Below are positions 7,014 to 14,427 of a stretch of 19,026 nucleotides of DNA, one piece after another; the stretch's first letter is position 1; every line of letters begins with the position of its first letter. Origin of the DNA: Desulfuromusa sp. (GTDB lineage: Bacteria; Desulfobacterota; Desulfuromonadia; Desulfuromonadales; Geopsychrobacteraceae). The DNA lies in the NCBI GenBank assembly GCA_029934755.1, contig JAOZLQ010000025.1, positions 1 to 19,026 on the forward strand, written 5' to 3'. A model generated the notes under the pieces. The model did no database searches and was not told the DNA's origin. It saw only the letters and a list, made by a program, of their open reading frames with translations. The translations under genes were made by a program, and so were the position numbers.

Positions 7014-7088
7014 AGGAACATCTTTCTATCTGCTAGTTTCATGAGAAACCTGCTACAACACCGGAAATTAAATTATTTACGATGCATC

Positions 7089-7928
7089 CTATTTTGGATC
7101 AAAATTCCCATGGAATACTTCTACAGCAGGGCCAGTCATCATCACTGCACCATTTTTCAGCCATTCAAGTTCCAGATCACCGCCGCGAAGATGGTTAATA
7201 ATTTTCCGCTCTGTGCGCCCAGTCAACACTCCAGCGACAGTGACCGCAGAGGCACCGCTGCCACAGGCCAGGGTTTCTCCTGAGCCCCGTTCCCAAGTTC
7301 GCTGAATCACTTCAGTCGGGCTGACAACCTGCACAAATTCAACGTTAATTCGTTCCGGGAACCATGGGTAATTTTCAATCTTCTGACCAATTGCTACGAC
7401 GGGAAAATGCTCAACATCAGCAACAAAAATAACGGCATGTGGATTTCCCATAGAAACACAGGTCATTTCAAACTGCTGATCATCAAGCACCAGAGAAACT
7501 GCAACAGCTTGCTCTGCAACGGGGCCAGCCATCGGAATTTCCCCACGTTCCAATCTAGGCACTCCCATATTGACAAGCACCTGTTCCACCAACTTTGAAG
7601 GACCAATAGACATGGTGAGAGATAAAATTCCACTGCCTGTTTCTACAGTCATTGCCAGTTGCTCGACCAGACCATGGTCGTAAGCATATTTAGCAACGCA
7701 GCGAATTCCATTGCCACACATTTTCCCTTCACTGCCGTCAAGATTAAACATCCGCATCCGAACATCAGCTACATCGGAAGGAAGAATCAGAATCAGCCCA
7801 TCGGAACCGATTCCAAATTGTCGGTTACTGACCTGTTTGGCCAACGTTGCTGGATCCTCTACCTGCTCGTCGAAACAGTTAATATAAACGTAGTCATTCC
7901 CCGCCCCGTGCATTTTTGTAAACTCCAT
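7089..7928 (-). CDS. dapF: Diaminopimelate epimerase
   Basis: DapF interconverts LL- and meso-diaminopimelate, supplying lysine and the peptidoglycan cross-linker. The two catalytic cysteines are present in their motifs: C71 in MCGNGIRCVAK and C222 in TLACGSGASAV. The MHGAGNDYVYI start and the GNPHAV segment (161-166) are also typical. Length 279 aa. The frame extends 11 codons upstream to 7961, but the ATG at 7928 has GGGAG at good spacing and yields the conserved start MEFTKMHGAGND. It is the first gene of a minus-strand operon with the HAD hydrolase, dtd and the DUF4124 gene, and is divergent from the MBL hydrolase. Confidence 0.98.
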   Translation of the reverse strand: MEFTKMHGAGNDYVYINCFDEQVEDPATLAKQVSNRQFGIGSDGLILILPSDVADVRMRMFNLDGSEGKMCGNGIRCVAKYAYDHGLVEQLAMTVETGSGILSLTMSIGPSKLVEQVLVNMGVPRLERGEIPMAGPVAEQAVAVSLVLDDQQFEMTCVSMGNPHAVIFVADVEHFPVVAIGQKIENYPWFPERINVEFVQVVSPTEVIQRTWERGSGETLACGSGASAVTVAGVLTGRTERKIINHLRGGDLELEWLKNGAVMMTGPAVEVFHGNFDPK

Positions 7929-7954
7929 TATTTCTCCCAAACAACAACAGTTTA

Positions 7955-7983
7955 TTTTCAAAATGGTTCTCAGATACTATAAT
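7955..7983 (+). promoter_or_regulatory. Candidate promoter of the MBL-fold gene, overlapping the dapF promoter
   Basis: TTTTCA (7955-7960, 4 of 6) and a perfect TATAAT (7978-7983) are separated by 17 bp on the plus strand. Initiation would fall near 7990. The -10 bases overlap those of the opposite candidate promoter, because the ACTATAAT stretch reads as a near -10 box on both strands. Confidence 0.45.
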
Positions 7984-8005
7984 TCACTAGAAGTGATAGA
8001 CTCAA
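7976..8005 (-). promoter_or_regulatory. Candidate dapF operon promoter
   Basis: On the minus strand TTGAGT (8000-8005, 4 of 6) and TATAGT (7976-7981, 5 of 6) are 18 bp apart, giving a leader of about 40 nt to the dapF ATG at 7928. Its -10 box overlaps that of the plus-strand MBL promoter, so the two may be mutually exclusive. Confidence 0.4.
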
Positions 8006-8088
8006 CTCTTTAGTTTCATCGTCAGTTTGCGAACAAAATTATTTGGAGCCCGCCGATATTAGAAATCATCCAAATACTTGCCAGCGAA

Positions 8089-8670
8089 ATGGATAATTTT
8101 TCTTATCTGATTTATTGCCAGAAAACCTTGCGAGGAGCAGCAATCGACCCATCAATGCGACCAGAGTTGCTACTCGAAAAGGCAACGACACTTGGTGTAA
8201 AATTGGAATTATTGCTAAATACCCACGGTCATCAGGATCATGTTGCAGGAAACGATATCATTATCGAACAGACTGGGGCCATGCTGGCGGCACATCCAGC
8301 TGATGTGCAAAATCCAGATATTCCACTCGCGGAGGGTTCTAAACTTGAATTGGGTAACGGTATTGTTGAGGTCATACACACCCCAGGCCACACTCCTGGG
8401 TCTGTGGTTTTCAAAACCAATGATCAGATCATGACCGGTGATACTCTATTCGTCAGCCGCTGTGGACGTGCTGATTTACCCGGCAGTAATGTCGTAGCTC
8501 TCTATAACAGCCTACAACGACTGAAAAAATTACCGAAGCAAACCAAAATCTACCCTGGCCATAACTATGGACCAACAGCAACATCCACCATTGGTTGGGA
8601 ACTACAGAATAATGATTATTTCAAATGCCCGGATCTAAAGAGCTTTACCAAACTACGGCTGGAATCTTGA
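8089..8670 (+). CDS. Metallo-beta-lactamase-fold hydrolase, glyoxalase II (YcbL)-like
   Basis: From the only ATG (8089) the product is 193 aa. It has a full set of binuclear zinc ligands: H46, H48, D50, H51 (NTHGHQDH), H101 (TPGH), D118 (TGDTLF) and H158 (YPGH). The CGRADLPGS and TSTIGWE stretches are typical of small YcbL/GloB-like hydrolases acting on thioesters. Relatives usually have about 10 residues before the MDNFSYLI strand; here in-frame codons upstream would encode that piece (LEIIQILASE) but have no ATG, GTG or TTG. A GGAG stands 7 nt before an ATA at 8056, while nothing resembling a ribosome site precedes 8089. The gene may therefore use a non-standard start or carry a start-codon mutation. 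Substrate unknown. Confidence 0.88.
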   Translation: MDNFSYLIYCQKTLRGAAIDPSMRPELLLEKATTLGVKLELLLNTHGHQDHVAGNDIIIEQTGAMLAAHPADVQNPDIPLAEGSKLELGNGIVEVIHTPGHTPGSVVFKTNDQIMTGDTLFVSRCGRADLPGSNVVALYNSLQRLKKLPKQTKIYPGHNYGPTATSTIGWELQNNDYFKCPDLKSFTKLRLES

Positions 8671-8694
8671 CTAATATTCTACTTATGAAAATTT

Positions 8695-10080
8695 TCAGGA
8701 GGGATTCCGTAAAACGACAACCCGCGTTCCTGCCAGACGATCATTCCAACCACGGCGGTCGGGATTAGCCAAAGTCACCAAATAGCCTAGACCTGCTGGC
8801 AATAATTGCAATAAACCACCGACACTTCGCAAAAAAGCCTGGGAAAAAGCTAAAGGTTCTCCATCAATCGTTTCAACTCGCAATCCAGTCAACATTTTCC
8901 CCGGTGTTTGTCCAACCAGAAAATGGAACAAGGTAAAATAGCCAAAAGCCAGAAAAAAGAGAACCAGGAAATAAGGGATCGAAAGATCAATTAAGGTTTC
9001 CAAAGAAGGAAGCCACCGAGTCTCTCCCGTGGACATAGCCGCTTCTGCAGCCACAATAAAACCGATGCCGACTATAACCAGAAGAACAAGATCAAAAATA
9101 AAAGCCCCGATACAGTTTCCCAGGGAAGGACGAAGAGACATGTTGCCATCAGCAACATTCTCGCACGGGGTTTCTGTAACAACTGTAGAAACGGTATTCG
9201 CAGCACTGCCAGCTATGGTTGTCAAAGGAGCAGAAGTCGCGATAACGGATTCAACCTCAGTCGCAACTAGATCAGATTGCTCATCAGATGTTGGCGAGGA
9301 TAAAACATCCTCATCCGTATTTAAAACGTCACTTTCCGCAGAATCCTCTGAGAGAAGAGAACCGCCATCCGCGATAAACATCTCACCAGTTTCACCATCA
9401 GCCGCTGAAACTACCGGGGATTCGCCCAAAGGACTCGAATTAGCTACCGGAGTCCCCACAACCAGTGGAGACTCCGGTAAGTCAAAAGGGCGTTTGGGGC
9501 CCTCCTCGGTCCCTGAATCTTCAGAATCACTTGTTGACTCCGGTTCATCATCAAAGGAAAAATCGTCCTCAGTAGAAGAGTCATTGGCTTCATCCACTGG
9601 ATCAAAACCAAAATCATCCTCAAGTTCAGCTGCTTCATCTGGCAAATCAAAGGAAAAATCGTCACCGGATTCAGCCTCTGCAGCAACTGCTGTCTCTTTT
9701 GGGGCTTCAATAGTCTCTTCAATATCCTCATCTTCTGGAGCTTCTTCAAACAGCTCATCAAAAGAGAGGTCATCATCTTCAGCACTATCCCCCATAAAAT
9801 CAAAACCGAAATCATCACTATCGGTTCCATCGACAGCAGGCTCATCAATGACTGTGCTCGCAGCGGCAGCTACAGTTGCCCCTGTTGCAACTGACACCGC
9901 AGCATCCGCAGCCACACTGTCAAATTCTGCTTCCTCCGCTACACCACCTGGACTCATATGACCAGGAAACAGAACGCTCTTGATACCAAAGCTCTGCTTG
10001 AATTCAACCAAACTCTTGCCACATTTTTTGCAGCTATCGAGATGGTCAAAACTGTTGTAGCCACATTTGGGACATCTCAT
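8695..10080 (-). CDS. Zinc-ribbon protein with acidic repeat linker and C-terminal RDD membrane domain
   Basis: A 461-aa three-part protein. Residues 3-20 are a zinc ribbon (C3, C6, C17, C20 in MRCPKCGY and DSCKKCGK). Residues about 45-310 are a low-complexity, Asp/Glu/Ser-rich linker holding five DD[FL][GS]FD copies at 89, 103, 140, 155 and 172, and FDLP[DE] motifs at 144 and 199. From about residue 317 there is an RDD domain with hydrophobic segments and the conserved GQTPGKMLTGLRV, FLRSVG and NDRLAGT motifs; the first RDD arginine appears to be Cys. RDD proteins are poorly understood inner-membrane proteins, some linked to transport. The linker is probably disordered and cytoplasmic. AAAGGA precedes the ATG. 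It is the last gene after prmA-rsmE. Confidence 0.88.
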   Translation of the reverse strand: MRCPKCGYNSFDHLDSCKKCGKSLVEFKQSFGIKSVLFPGHMSPGGVAEEAEFDSVAADAAVSVATGATVAAAASTVIDEPAVDGTDSDDFGFDFMGDSAEDDDLSFDELFEEAPEDEDIEETIEAPKETAVAAEAESGDDFSFDLPDEAAELEDDFGFDPVDEANDSSTEDDFSFDDEPESTSDSEDSGTEEGPKRPFDLPESPLVVGTPVANSSPLGESPVVSAADGETGEMFIADGGSLLSEDSAESDVLNTDEDVLSSPTSDEQSDLVATEVESVIATSAPLTTIAGSAANTVSTVVTETPCENVADGNMSLRPSLGNCIGAFIFDLVLLVIVGIGFIVAAEAAMSTGETRWLPSLETLIDLSIPYFLVLFFLAFGYFTLFHFLVGQTPGKMLTGLRVETIDGEPLAFSQAFLRSVGGLLQLLPAGLGYLVTLANPDRRGWNDRLAGTRVVVLRNPS

Positions 10081-10109
10081 GACTTTTCCTTTCTCATATA
10101 CATAGTAAC

Positions 10110-10844
10110 TTAACTATGCTGGCCTGAAGCCAAATCCCCATAAAGATATTGTAAAATCGTCATTATCGCAAGCCCTGCTGTTTCTGTACGTAGAACTCTG
10201 GGTCCAAGACTCACCGCTTGATATCCCTTCGCCATGGCTTGATCCACCTCCTGCGGGCTGATTCCCCCCTCAGGACCAACCACAACAGCAATCCGTTGCG
10301 GCGATATCTTTGGTAAAACCTCGGTCAAAGGTATTGCGCTATCTTCCCAGAGTAACAGTTTTAAATCTGCCTCAACTGTCGACAACGTTTCGCTCAGGCT
10401 CGTATCAACCACGAGCTGCGGCAGGTAATATTGCCGACTCTGTCTGGCCGCTTCCTGAATAATTTTCTGCCAACGTTCCAGACGTTTTTGCTTCCGGTTG
10501 GACTTTAAAAGCCCAATACTCCGCTCCATTGTCGTCAGATGAAACTCATTAACTCCAAGTTCAGTCCCTTTTTGCAGAACCAATTCCAGTTTATCCCCCT
10601 TTGCCATCCCTTGAATTAATACCAGAGAACACAGAGGTACAGGAAATTTAACCACATTCTGAAGTTCAACTTCAGAGTTTTCTCTCAGAATCGTTGTAGC
10701 GACCTGACCAACACCATTAAACAGTTGGATTTTATCTCCTGGCTGTAAACGCAGAACAGTTTGCAGATGTTTCTTTAACTCATTGGGCAAGCGGATGATA
10801 CCACCGCTACATAATTCTGGTTCTGCTAAATAGAAACAACGCAT
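10110..10844 (-). CDS. rsmE: 16S rRNA (uracil-1498-N3)-methyltransferase
   Basis: RsmE uses SAM to methylate N3 of U1498 in the decoding region of 16S rRNA. The 244-aa protein has an N-terminal PUA-like domain (MRCFYLAEPEL...HLQTVLRLQPGD) and a C-terminal SPOUT domain with KGDKLELVLQKGTELGV, EAARQSRQ, the VVGPEGGIS loop and the knot motif LGPRVLRTETAGLA. All family landmarks are intact. The start is 5 nt after the prmA stop codon, so the two are co-transcribed, a common pairing in bacteria. The RDD protein follows 29 bp downstream. Confidence 0.97.
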   Translation of the reverse strand: MRCFYLAEPELCSGGIIRLPNELKKHLQTVLRLQPGDKIQLFNGVGQVATTILRENSEVELQNVVKFPVPLCSLVLIQGMAKGDKLELVLQKGTELGVNEFHLTTMERSIGLLKSNRKQKRLERWQKIIQEAARQSRQYYLPQLVVDTSLSETLSTVEADLKLLLWEDSAIPLTEVLPKISPQRIAVVVGPEGGISPQEVDQAMAKGYQAVSLGPRVLRTETAGLAIMTILQYLYGDLASGQHS

Positions 10845-10849
10845 TTAAA

Positions 10850-11764
10850 TTACCGCCGTAATAACAAACAAACCCATTCATCCTGATATTGACTTGGGAA
10901 AAAATCAAAAGCCAGCTCAGCAAAACCATCACGAACCAGCAGTTCTTTTTCTTTCAGAATTCCGGACAAAATCAGCCAGCCTCCCGGACGTAAATGTTCT
11001 ATAAAAGCCTGTTTGAGACGGATATTTTCTTCTGCCAGAATGTTCGCAACAATCAAGTCAAATTGTCCAGAAAGTTGTTCCAAAGGCTGTTCTGTAATTT
11101 CTATCTGTTCGGCACGATGATTTTTTTGGATATTTTCACGGGCGACGGAACAAGCAACGGGATCGATATCGATTGCCACAATCTTTGGACAACCGAGGGC
11201 AGACGCACCTAATGCCAGAATACCCGATCCGGTCCCAACATCAAGCATATCGATCGGTGGGTCGGGACGACTTAGTAGCTCTGCAATCATCTCCAGACAG
11301 AGCTGCGTCGTTCCGTGGGTTCCGGTCCCAAAAGCCATCCCCGGATCAAGCTCGATAACAACCTCTTCCCCCTCTGGAGAGTATTCTTCCCAGCTTGGAC
11401 GGATCACTAATTTGTCGCCAATATGGAAAGCTGAAAAATTCTGCTTCCAATTTTCAGCCCAATCTTCGGTTCGAATCAAAGCTCCCAACTGAAAATCAAC
11501 ATTTTGTTTTTTGAGAACTGGAATGTCATTAAAAGCAGTCCTTAAGTCGGAAATAAGCAGTTGCGGATCCGGTACCATGCCAAAATAGGCCTTCAGGGCA
11601 TAGTCCGCTAAAAAATCTAAATTATCGTCAGGGACAACAAAAGTGTCCAGTTTACGCTCTTCAATAACGGTCCCAGAACAACCAGATTCGGCCAAAATGG
11701 CACCAACAAGATCGACAAATTCACCCTTGATCTTAATTTCAATGACAATCCACTCATTTTCCAT
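10850..11764 (-). CDS. prmA: Ribosomal protein L11 methyltransferase
   Basis: PrmA trimethylates lysines and the N-terminus of ribosomal protein L11. The 304-aa protein has an N-terminal substrate-recognition domain and a C-terminal class I SAM-methyltransferase domain with DPGMAFGTGTHGTT, motif I LDVGTGSGILALGA, the acidic motif II (VAIDIDPVA) and the NILAE motif (VANILAEENI). The length is usual. No Shine-Dalgarno is visible before the ATG at 11764; the upstream stretch is AT-rich (ttaattattaaat), so initiation may be leaderless or unstructured-leader dependent. It heads the prmA-rsmE-RDD operon and is divergent from the OmpR-type regulator. Confidence 0.97.
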   Translation of the reverse strand: MENEWIVIEIKIKGEFVDLVGAILAESGCSGTVIEERKLDTFVVPDDNLDFLADYALKAYFGMVPDPQLLISDLRTAFNDIPVLKKQNVDFQLGALIRTEDWAENWKQNFSAFHIGDKLVIRPSWEEYSPEGEEVVIELDPGMAFGTGTHGTTQLCLEMIAELLSRPDPPIDMLDVGTGSGILALGASALGCPKIVAIDIDPVACSVARENIQKNHRAEQIEITEQPLEQLSGQFDLIVANILAEENIRLKQAFIEHLRPGGWLILSGILKEKELLVRDGFAELAFDFFPSQYQDEWVCLLLRR

Positions 11765-12090
11765 ATTTAATAATTAACAGAATCTTTCACTTAAAAGCAA
11801 CAAAGAATCTTAAAATTCCCCTTTTCAACAAAAATAAGTAAACACTTCGCCAGAAAAAAATAATTAAAGAAAATTATTATTCTACTTGCACAGTTGTATT
11901 GTCTCTGCTAGAGTTGATTAAAATTTTCATGAGTGGTGGCTATTAAAAGCCCCATAATGGAAGTATTTCACCATAATTTAAATATCAGCTCCAGAATCAA
12001 TTAAATGTGAAGCCAACGAGCTTAAAAATTTATTTCCCATAAAAAGTCAGACAAAATCAGTCTGACAAAAAAGAACAAAGGAGACACACA
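11765..12090. other. 326-bp AT-rich divergent intergenic region (prmA / response regulator)
   Basis: I see no convincing gene here; the longest plus-strand ATG frame found (from 11958) is 14 codons without a ribosome site. No pair of promoter boxes is convincing on either strand: TTGCAC with TAGAGT at 17-bp spacing (plus strand, about 11886-11914) is weak. The clearest structure is the inverted repeat at 12046-12066. The region must hold the start signals for both flanking operons. Confidence 0.6.
12046..12066. promoter_or_regulatory. Inverted repeat upstream of the response-regulator gene
   Basis: GTCAGAC and GTCTGAC form a perfect 7-bp inverted repeat separated by 7 nt (AAAATCA). It ends 24 nt before the ATG and just upstream of the AAAGGAG ribosome site. 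It could be an operator for the adjacent regulator or another factor, or a hairpin in the leader. OmpR-family regulators more often bind direct repeats, so self-binding is not assumed. Confidence 0.4.
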
Positions 12091-12765
12091 ATGCGCATCT
12101 TGGTTGTTGAAGACGAAAAAAAGGTTGCCAGTTTTATTAAACGAGGGCTGGAAGAAGAAGAGTTTACAGTTGATGTTGCCTACGATGGCGAAGATGGCGT
12201 GCAAATGGCGGAAAATTCTACATACGACCTGATTCTGATGGATGTAATGCTGCCCAAAAAAGATGGGCTAAGTGCAATTAAAGAATTGCGTGAGAAGAGT
12301 ATTTCTACTCCTATTTTGTGTCTCACCGCAAAAGATACAGTTGAAGATATCGTTTCCGGTCTCGATATTGGTAGTGATGACTACCTGACCAAACCATTTG
12401 CATTTGCCGAACTGATTGCCCGGGTCAGAGCTCTGATCCGCCGGGGATCTCAAGATCGTGGGGCAGAGCTGTACTTTGCTGATCTACGTCTGGACCCAGT
12501 TGGTCATAAAGTCTGGCGTGATAACAAAGAAATCGACTTGACATCAAAGGAATACGCATTACTCGAATACTTCATGCGTAGTCCAAATCAGGTTCTTACC
12601 AGAACCATGATCGCTGAACATGTCTGGGATTATACTTTCGACTCATTCACCAATATTATTGATGTTTATGTCAATTACCTGCGAAAGAAGATTGATCGCG
12701 ACTTTGATAAAAAACTGATCCACACTGTTCGCGGCGTCGGTTATGTCTTGAAGGAGTCAGATTAA
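12091..12765 (+). CDS. OmpR/PhoB-family response regulator (CusR/CopR-like)
   Basis: A 224-aa DNA-binding response regulator. The receiver domain (1-120) has the acidic pocket (E7, D8 in VVEDE), phospho-acceptor D51 in LILMDVMLPKKDG, switch T79 in CLTAKD and K101 in YLTKPF. A winged-helix output domain (about 128-224) ends with the typical NYLRKKID...IHTVRGVGYVL. By overall similarity it resembles heavy-metal regulators such as CusR/CopR, but the signal is not identifiable from sequence. AAAGGAG precedes the ATG at 8 nt. It abuts the histidine kinase gene (0 bp gap), so the two are one operon. No transport or resistance gene is adjacent to indicate its target. Confidence 0.96.
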   Translation: MRILVVEDEKKVASFIKRGLEEEEFTVDVAYDGEDGVQMAENSTYDLILMDVMLPKKDGLSAIKELREKSISTPILCLTAKDTVEDIVSGLDIGSDDYLTKPFAFAELIARVRALIRRGSQDRGAELYFADLRLDPVGHKVWRDNKEIDLTSKEYALLEYFMRSPNQVLTRTMIAEHVWDYTFDSFTNIIDVYVNYLRKKIDRDFDKKLIHTVRGVGYVLKESD

Positions 12766-14196
12766 TTGCTTCGTAACACCCATCTGAAAAATTGCCTCCC
12801 CTCATGGAACCTGCTTTTTTTAGCACTAATCTTGAGTGGAGGCGGTTTTTTTTGGCACACAACTCAACAGCAGCAACGTCTTGATCGAATTGACAGCCAA
12901 CTGCTATCAACAGCTCAAAACATAGAATTTTTCTATGATAAAGCACCCAAAGACAATTCAGAGCAGAATTTCATATGTGTAAATCTATCTGAACTGCCCC
13001 CGTTTTCTGCTGTCATTTCGGGTATCTCCGTTTATTCATTTCAAGGCGAGCTACTCTGTTCTTCTGAAGAACCGGGTCATGGCCTGACAGCTGCCCACAC
13101 GGAGAATCAACTCACCAAATCTATCAGTTTGAAAACGGTTGCCGATTCACAGGGTATTCTGCGCTCTTTAACTTATCCGATCAGTAAAAATGGGCAACCA
13201 TCTTTTTCCATCTCTATTAGCAGTAACTTGGCTGGGCTGAAGAAGTTATCCAGGATTTCCACCTTGATGCTATTTCTAGCTGGCATTTTCATCTTAACCA
13301 GCTTTGCGATTTTACAACGCAAACTGAAAAACCGAAATGTTGAGGCAATTAAACAACTGACCTTACTGATGGACCAGACAAATATCGAGCTTACTCCATC
13401 GAAATTTGAAATAGCAGAAACAGCTGAGCCAGAAGTTCAAAAAATGGCCGGTAGCTATAACGACATGATGACACGCAGAGCAAATAACCTCCGTCGTGCC
13501 CGGCAATTCACTGCAGATGTCACCCACGAATTGCGAACGCCACTGACAATTCTGCGTGGTGAAACTGAACTTGCACTCAGAAATGGTAGAGACCCGAAAC
13601 GGCTCCGTGAAGTTCTGGAATCAAATCTGGAAGAAATCAGCCGGATGAGTTATCTGATTGAAGATCTCCTTCTTTTATCCAAAGGTGATTTAGGTGAGAT
13701 TCCACTAAAAATGGAACCCCTGCAGCTCAATGAATTGGTCACTGAACTGCATCATCAAGCCCAACTTCTGGCAACAGCAAAAAATATTAAAGTAGAACTA
13801 CATTGTCCACAAGAGCTGATACTGCTTCAAGCCGATAGTTTACGTTTGCGCCAAGTTTTTTTGAACCTGCTGACAAATGCAATAAAATATACGCCCAAAG
13901 ATGGCACCGTCACTATTACACTGAGGTTGGATGAAGAAAGTGTTACAACAACAATCACTGATACTGGAATCGGTATGGACAGTGAACATCTTGAAGCAAT
14001 TTTTGATCGTTTCTATCGGGTCAACAAAACAGGAAATCGTAATGATGGTGGATCCGGACTGGGACTGGCAATTGTCAAATGGATTGTGTATGCTCATCAT
14101 GGATCGGTCAAAGTCAGCTCGACTCCTGGACAAGGAAGTAAATTTACTGTCATTTTCCCGTTGCTGCAGAATAATCCAGCAACCACAGAATCATAG
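12766..14196 (+). CDS. Membrane sensor histidine kinase, partner of the OmpR-type regulator
   Basis: A 476-aa sensor kinase. TM1 spans about 15-31 and TM2 about 165-183; the periplasmic part between them (about 130 aa) shows no domain I recognise, though C71 and C99 could form a disulfide. A HAMP-like linker follows, then HisKA with phospho-acceptor H254 in FTADVTHELRTPLTILRG and an HATPase_c domain (NLLTNAIKYTP, DTGIGM, GGSGLGLAIVK). The layout matches CusS-type kinases. The start is a TTG immediately after the regulator's TAA, with AAGGAG (12751-12756) 9 nt upstream inside the regulator's last codons, so translation is coupled. A strong terminator follows at 14281-14323. Confidence 0.95.
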   Translation: MLRNTHLKNCLPSWNLLFLALILSGGGFFWHTTQQQQRLDRIDSQLLSTAQNIEFFYDKAPKDNSEQNFICVNLSELPPFSAVISGISVYSFQGELLCSSEEPGHGLTAAHTENQLTKSISLKTVADSQGILRSLTYPISKNGQPSFSISISSNLAGLKKLSRISTLMLFLAGIFILTSFAILQRKLKNRNVEAIKQLTLLMDQTNIELTPSKFEIAETAEPEVQKMAGSYNDMMTRRANNLRRARQFTADVTHELRTPLTILRGETELALRNGRDPKRLREVLESNLEEISRMSYLIEDLLLLSKGDLGEIPLKMEPLQLNELVTELHHQAQLLATAKNIKVELHCPQELILLQADSLRLRQVFLNLLTNAIKYTPKDGTVTITLRLDEESVTTTITDTGIGMDSEHLEAIFDRFYRVNKTGNRNDGGSGLGLAIVKWIVYAHHGSVKVSSTPGQGSKFTVIFPLLQNNPATTES

Positions 14197-14258
14197 TTAA
14201 GTATTTTTTATGTTTTTTGGGTTCACTTTTTAGGCTGAGTCCTGTATATATTTACTTA

Positions 14259-14278
14259 GAAGTCTTCTTGAAGACTTC
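14259..14278 (+). other. Hairpin with CUUG tetraloop just before the terminator
   Basis: GAAGTCTT and AAGACTTC form a perfect 8-bp stem around CTTG, a known stable tetraloop. Its right arm (CTTCG, 14275-14279) could instead pair with CGAAG (14285-14289) in the left arm of the following terminator, so two mutually exclusive folds are possible. It could be a transcript-stabilising hairpin, an attenuator or part of a small RNA. Confidence 0.45.
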
Positions 14279-14280
14279 GT

Positions 14281-14323
14281 GCCCCGAAGACCTACCCCCC
14301 CTCCAGGTCTTTGGGGCTTTTTT
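14281..14323 (+). terminator. Strong intrinsic terminator after the first two-component operon
   Basis: GCCCCGAAGACCT pairs with AGGTCTTTGGGGC as a 13-bp stem (one G-U wobble) around an 11-nt C-rich loop, followed by six T residues and then ATTTT. It lies 84 bp after the kinase stop and separates the two regulatory operons. Confidence 0.92.
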
Positions 14324-14353
14324 ATTTTCACACCAACCAATAGTTTCCATCTT

Positions 14354-14397
14354 CTTCTGCACAAATAAGCAATCAAATTGCGCTTCTGCACAGTGCA
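14354..14397. promoter_or_regulatory. Direct repeats and nested palindromes upstream of the NarX-like kinase
   Basis: CTTCTGCACA occurs twice (14354-14363 and 14383-14392), 29 bp apart start to start. Between them lies GCAATcaaATTGC, and the second copy overlaps the perfect palindrome TGCAC-A-GTGCA (14387-14397). This cluster sits 31-74 bp before the kinase ATG and probably marks a regulator-binding promoter region; no clear -35/-10 pair was found. Confidence 0.45.
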
Positions 14398-14427
14398 TTG
14401 CTCAATTATTGGTGTTAGGCTGTCAAG

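Noticed and set aside
7929..7961. Upstream extension of dapF
   Set aside because: The added 11 residues are not family-like and cover the GGGAG ribosome site of the ATG at 7928.
8687..8696. GAAAATTTTC palindrome between the MBL and RDD genes
   Set aside because: Too short and without a loop or T-tract to act as a terminator; likely chance in AT-rich DNA.
9029..9961. Long plus-strand open frame (310 codons, Ser-rich) opposite the RDD gene
   Set aside because: It is the antisense shadow of the Asp/Glu/Ser-rich linker; no ribosome site, no recognisable domain, and the minus-strand gene has clear zinc-ribbon and RDD motifs.
11886..11914. TTGCAC-17-TAGAGT as the response-regulator promoter
   Set aside because: Only 3 of 6 and 4 of 6 consensus matches; not strong enough to list as a promoter.
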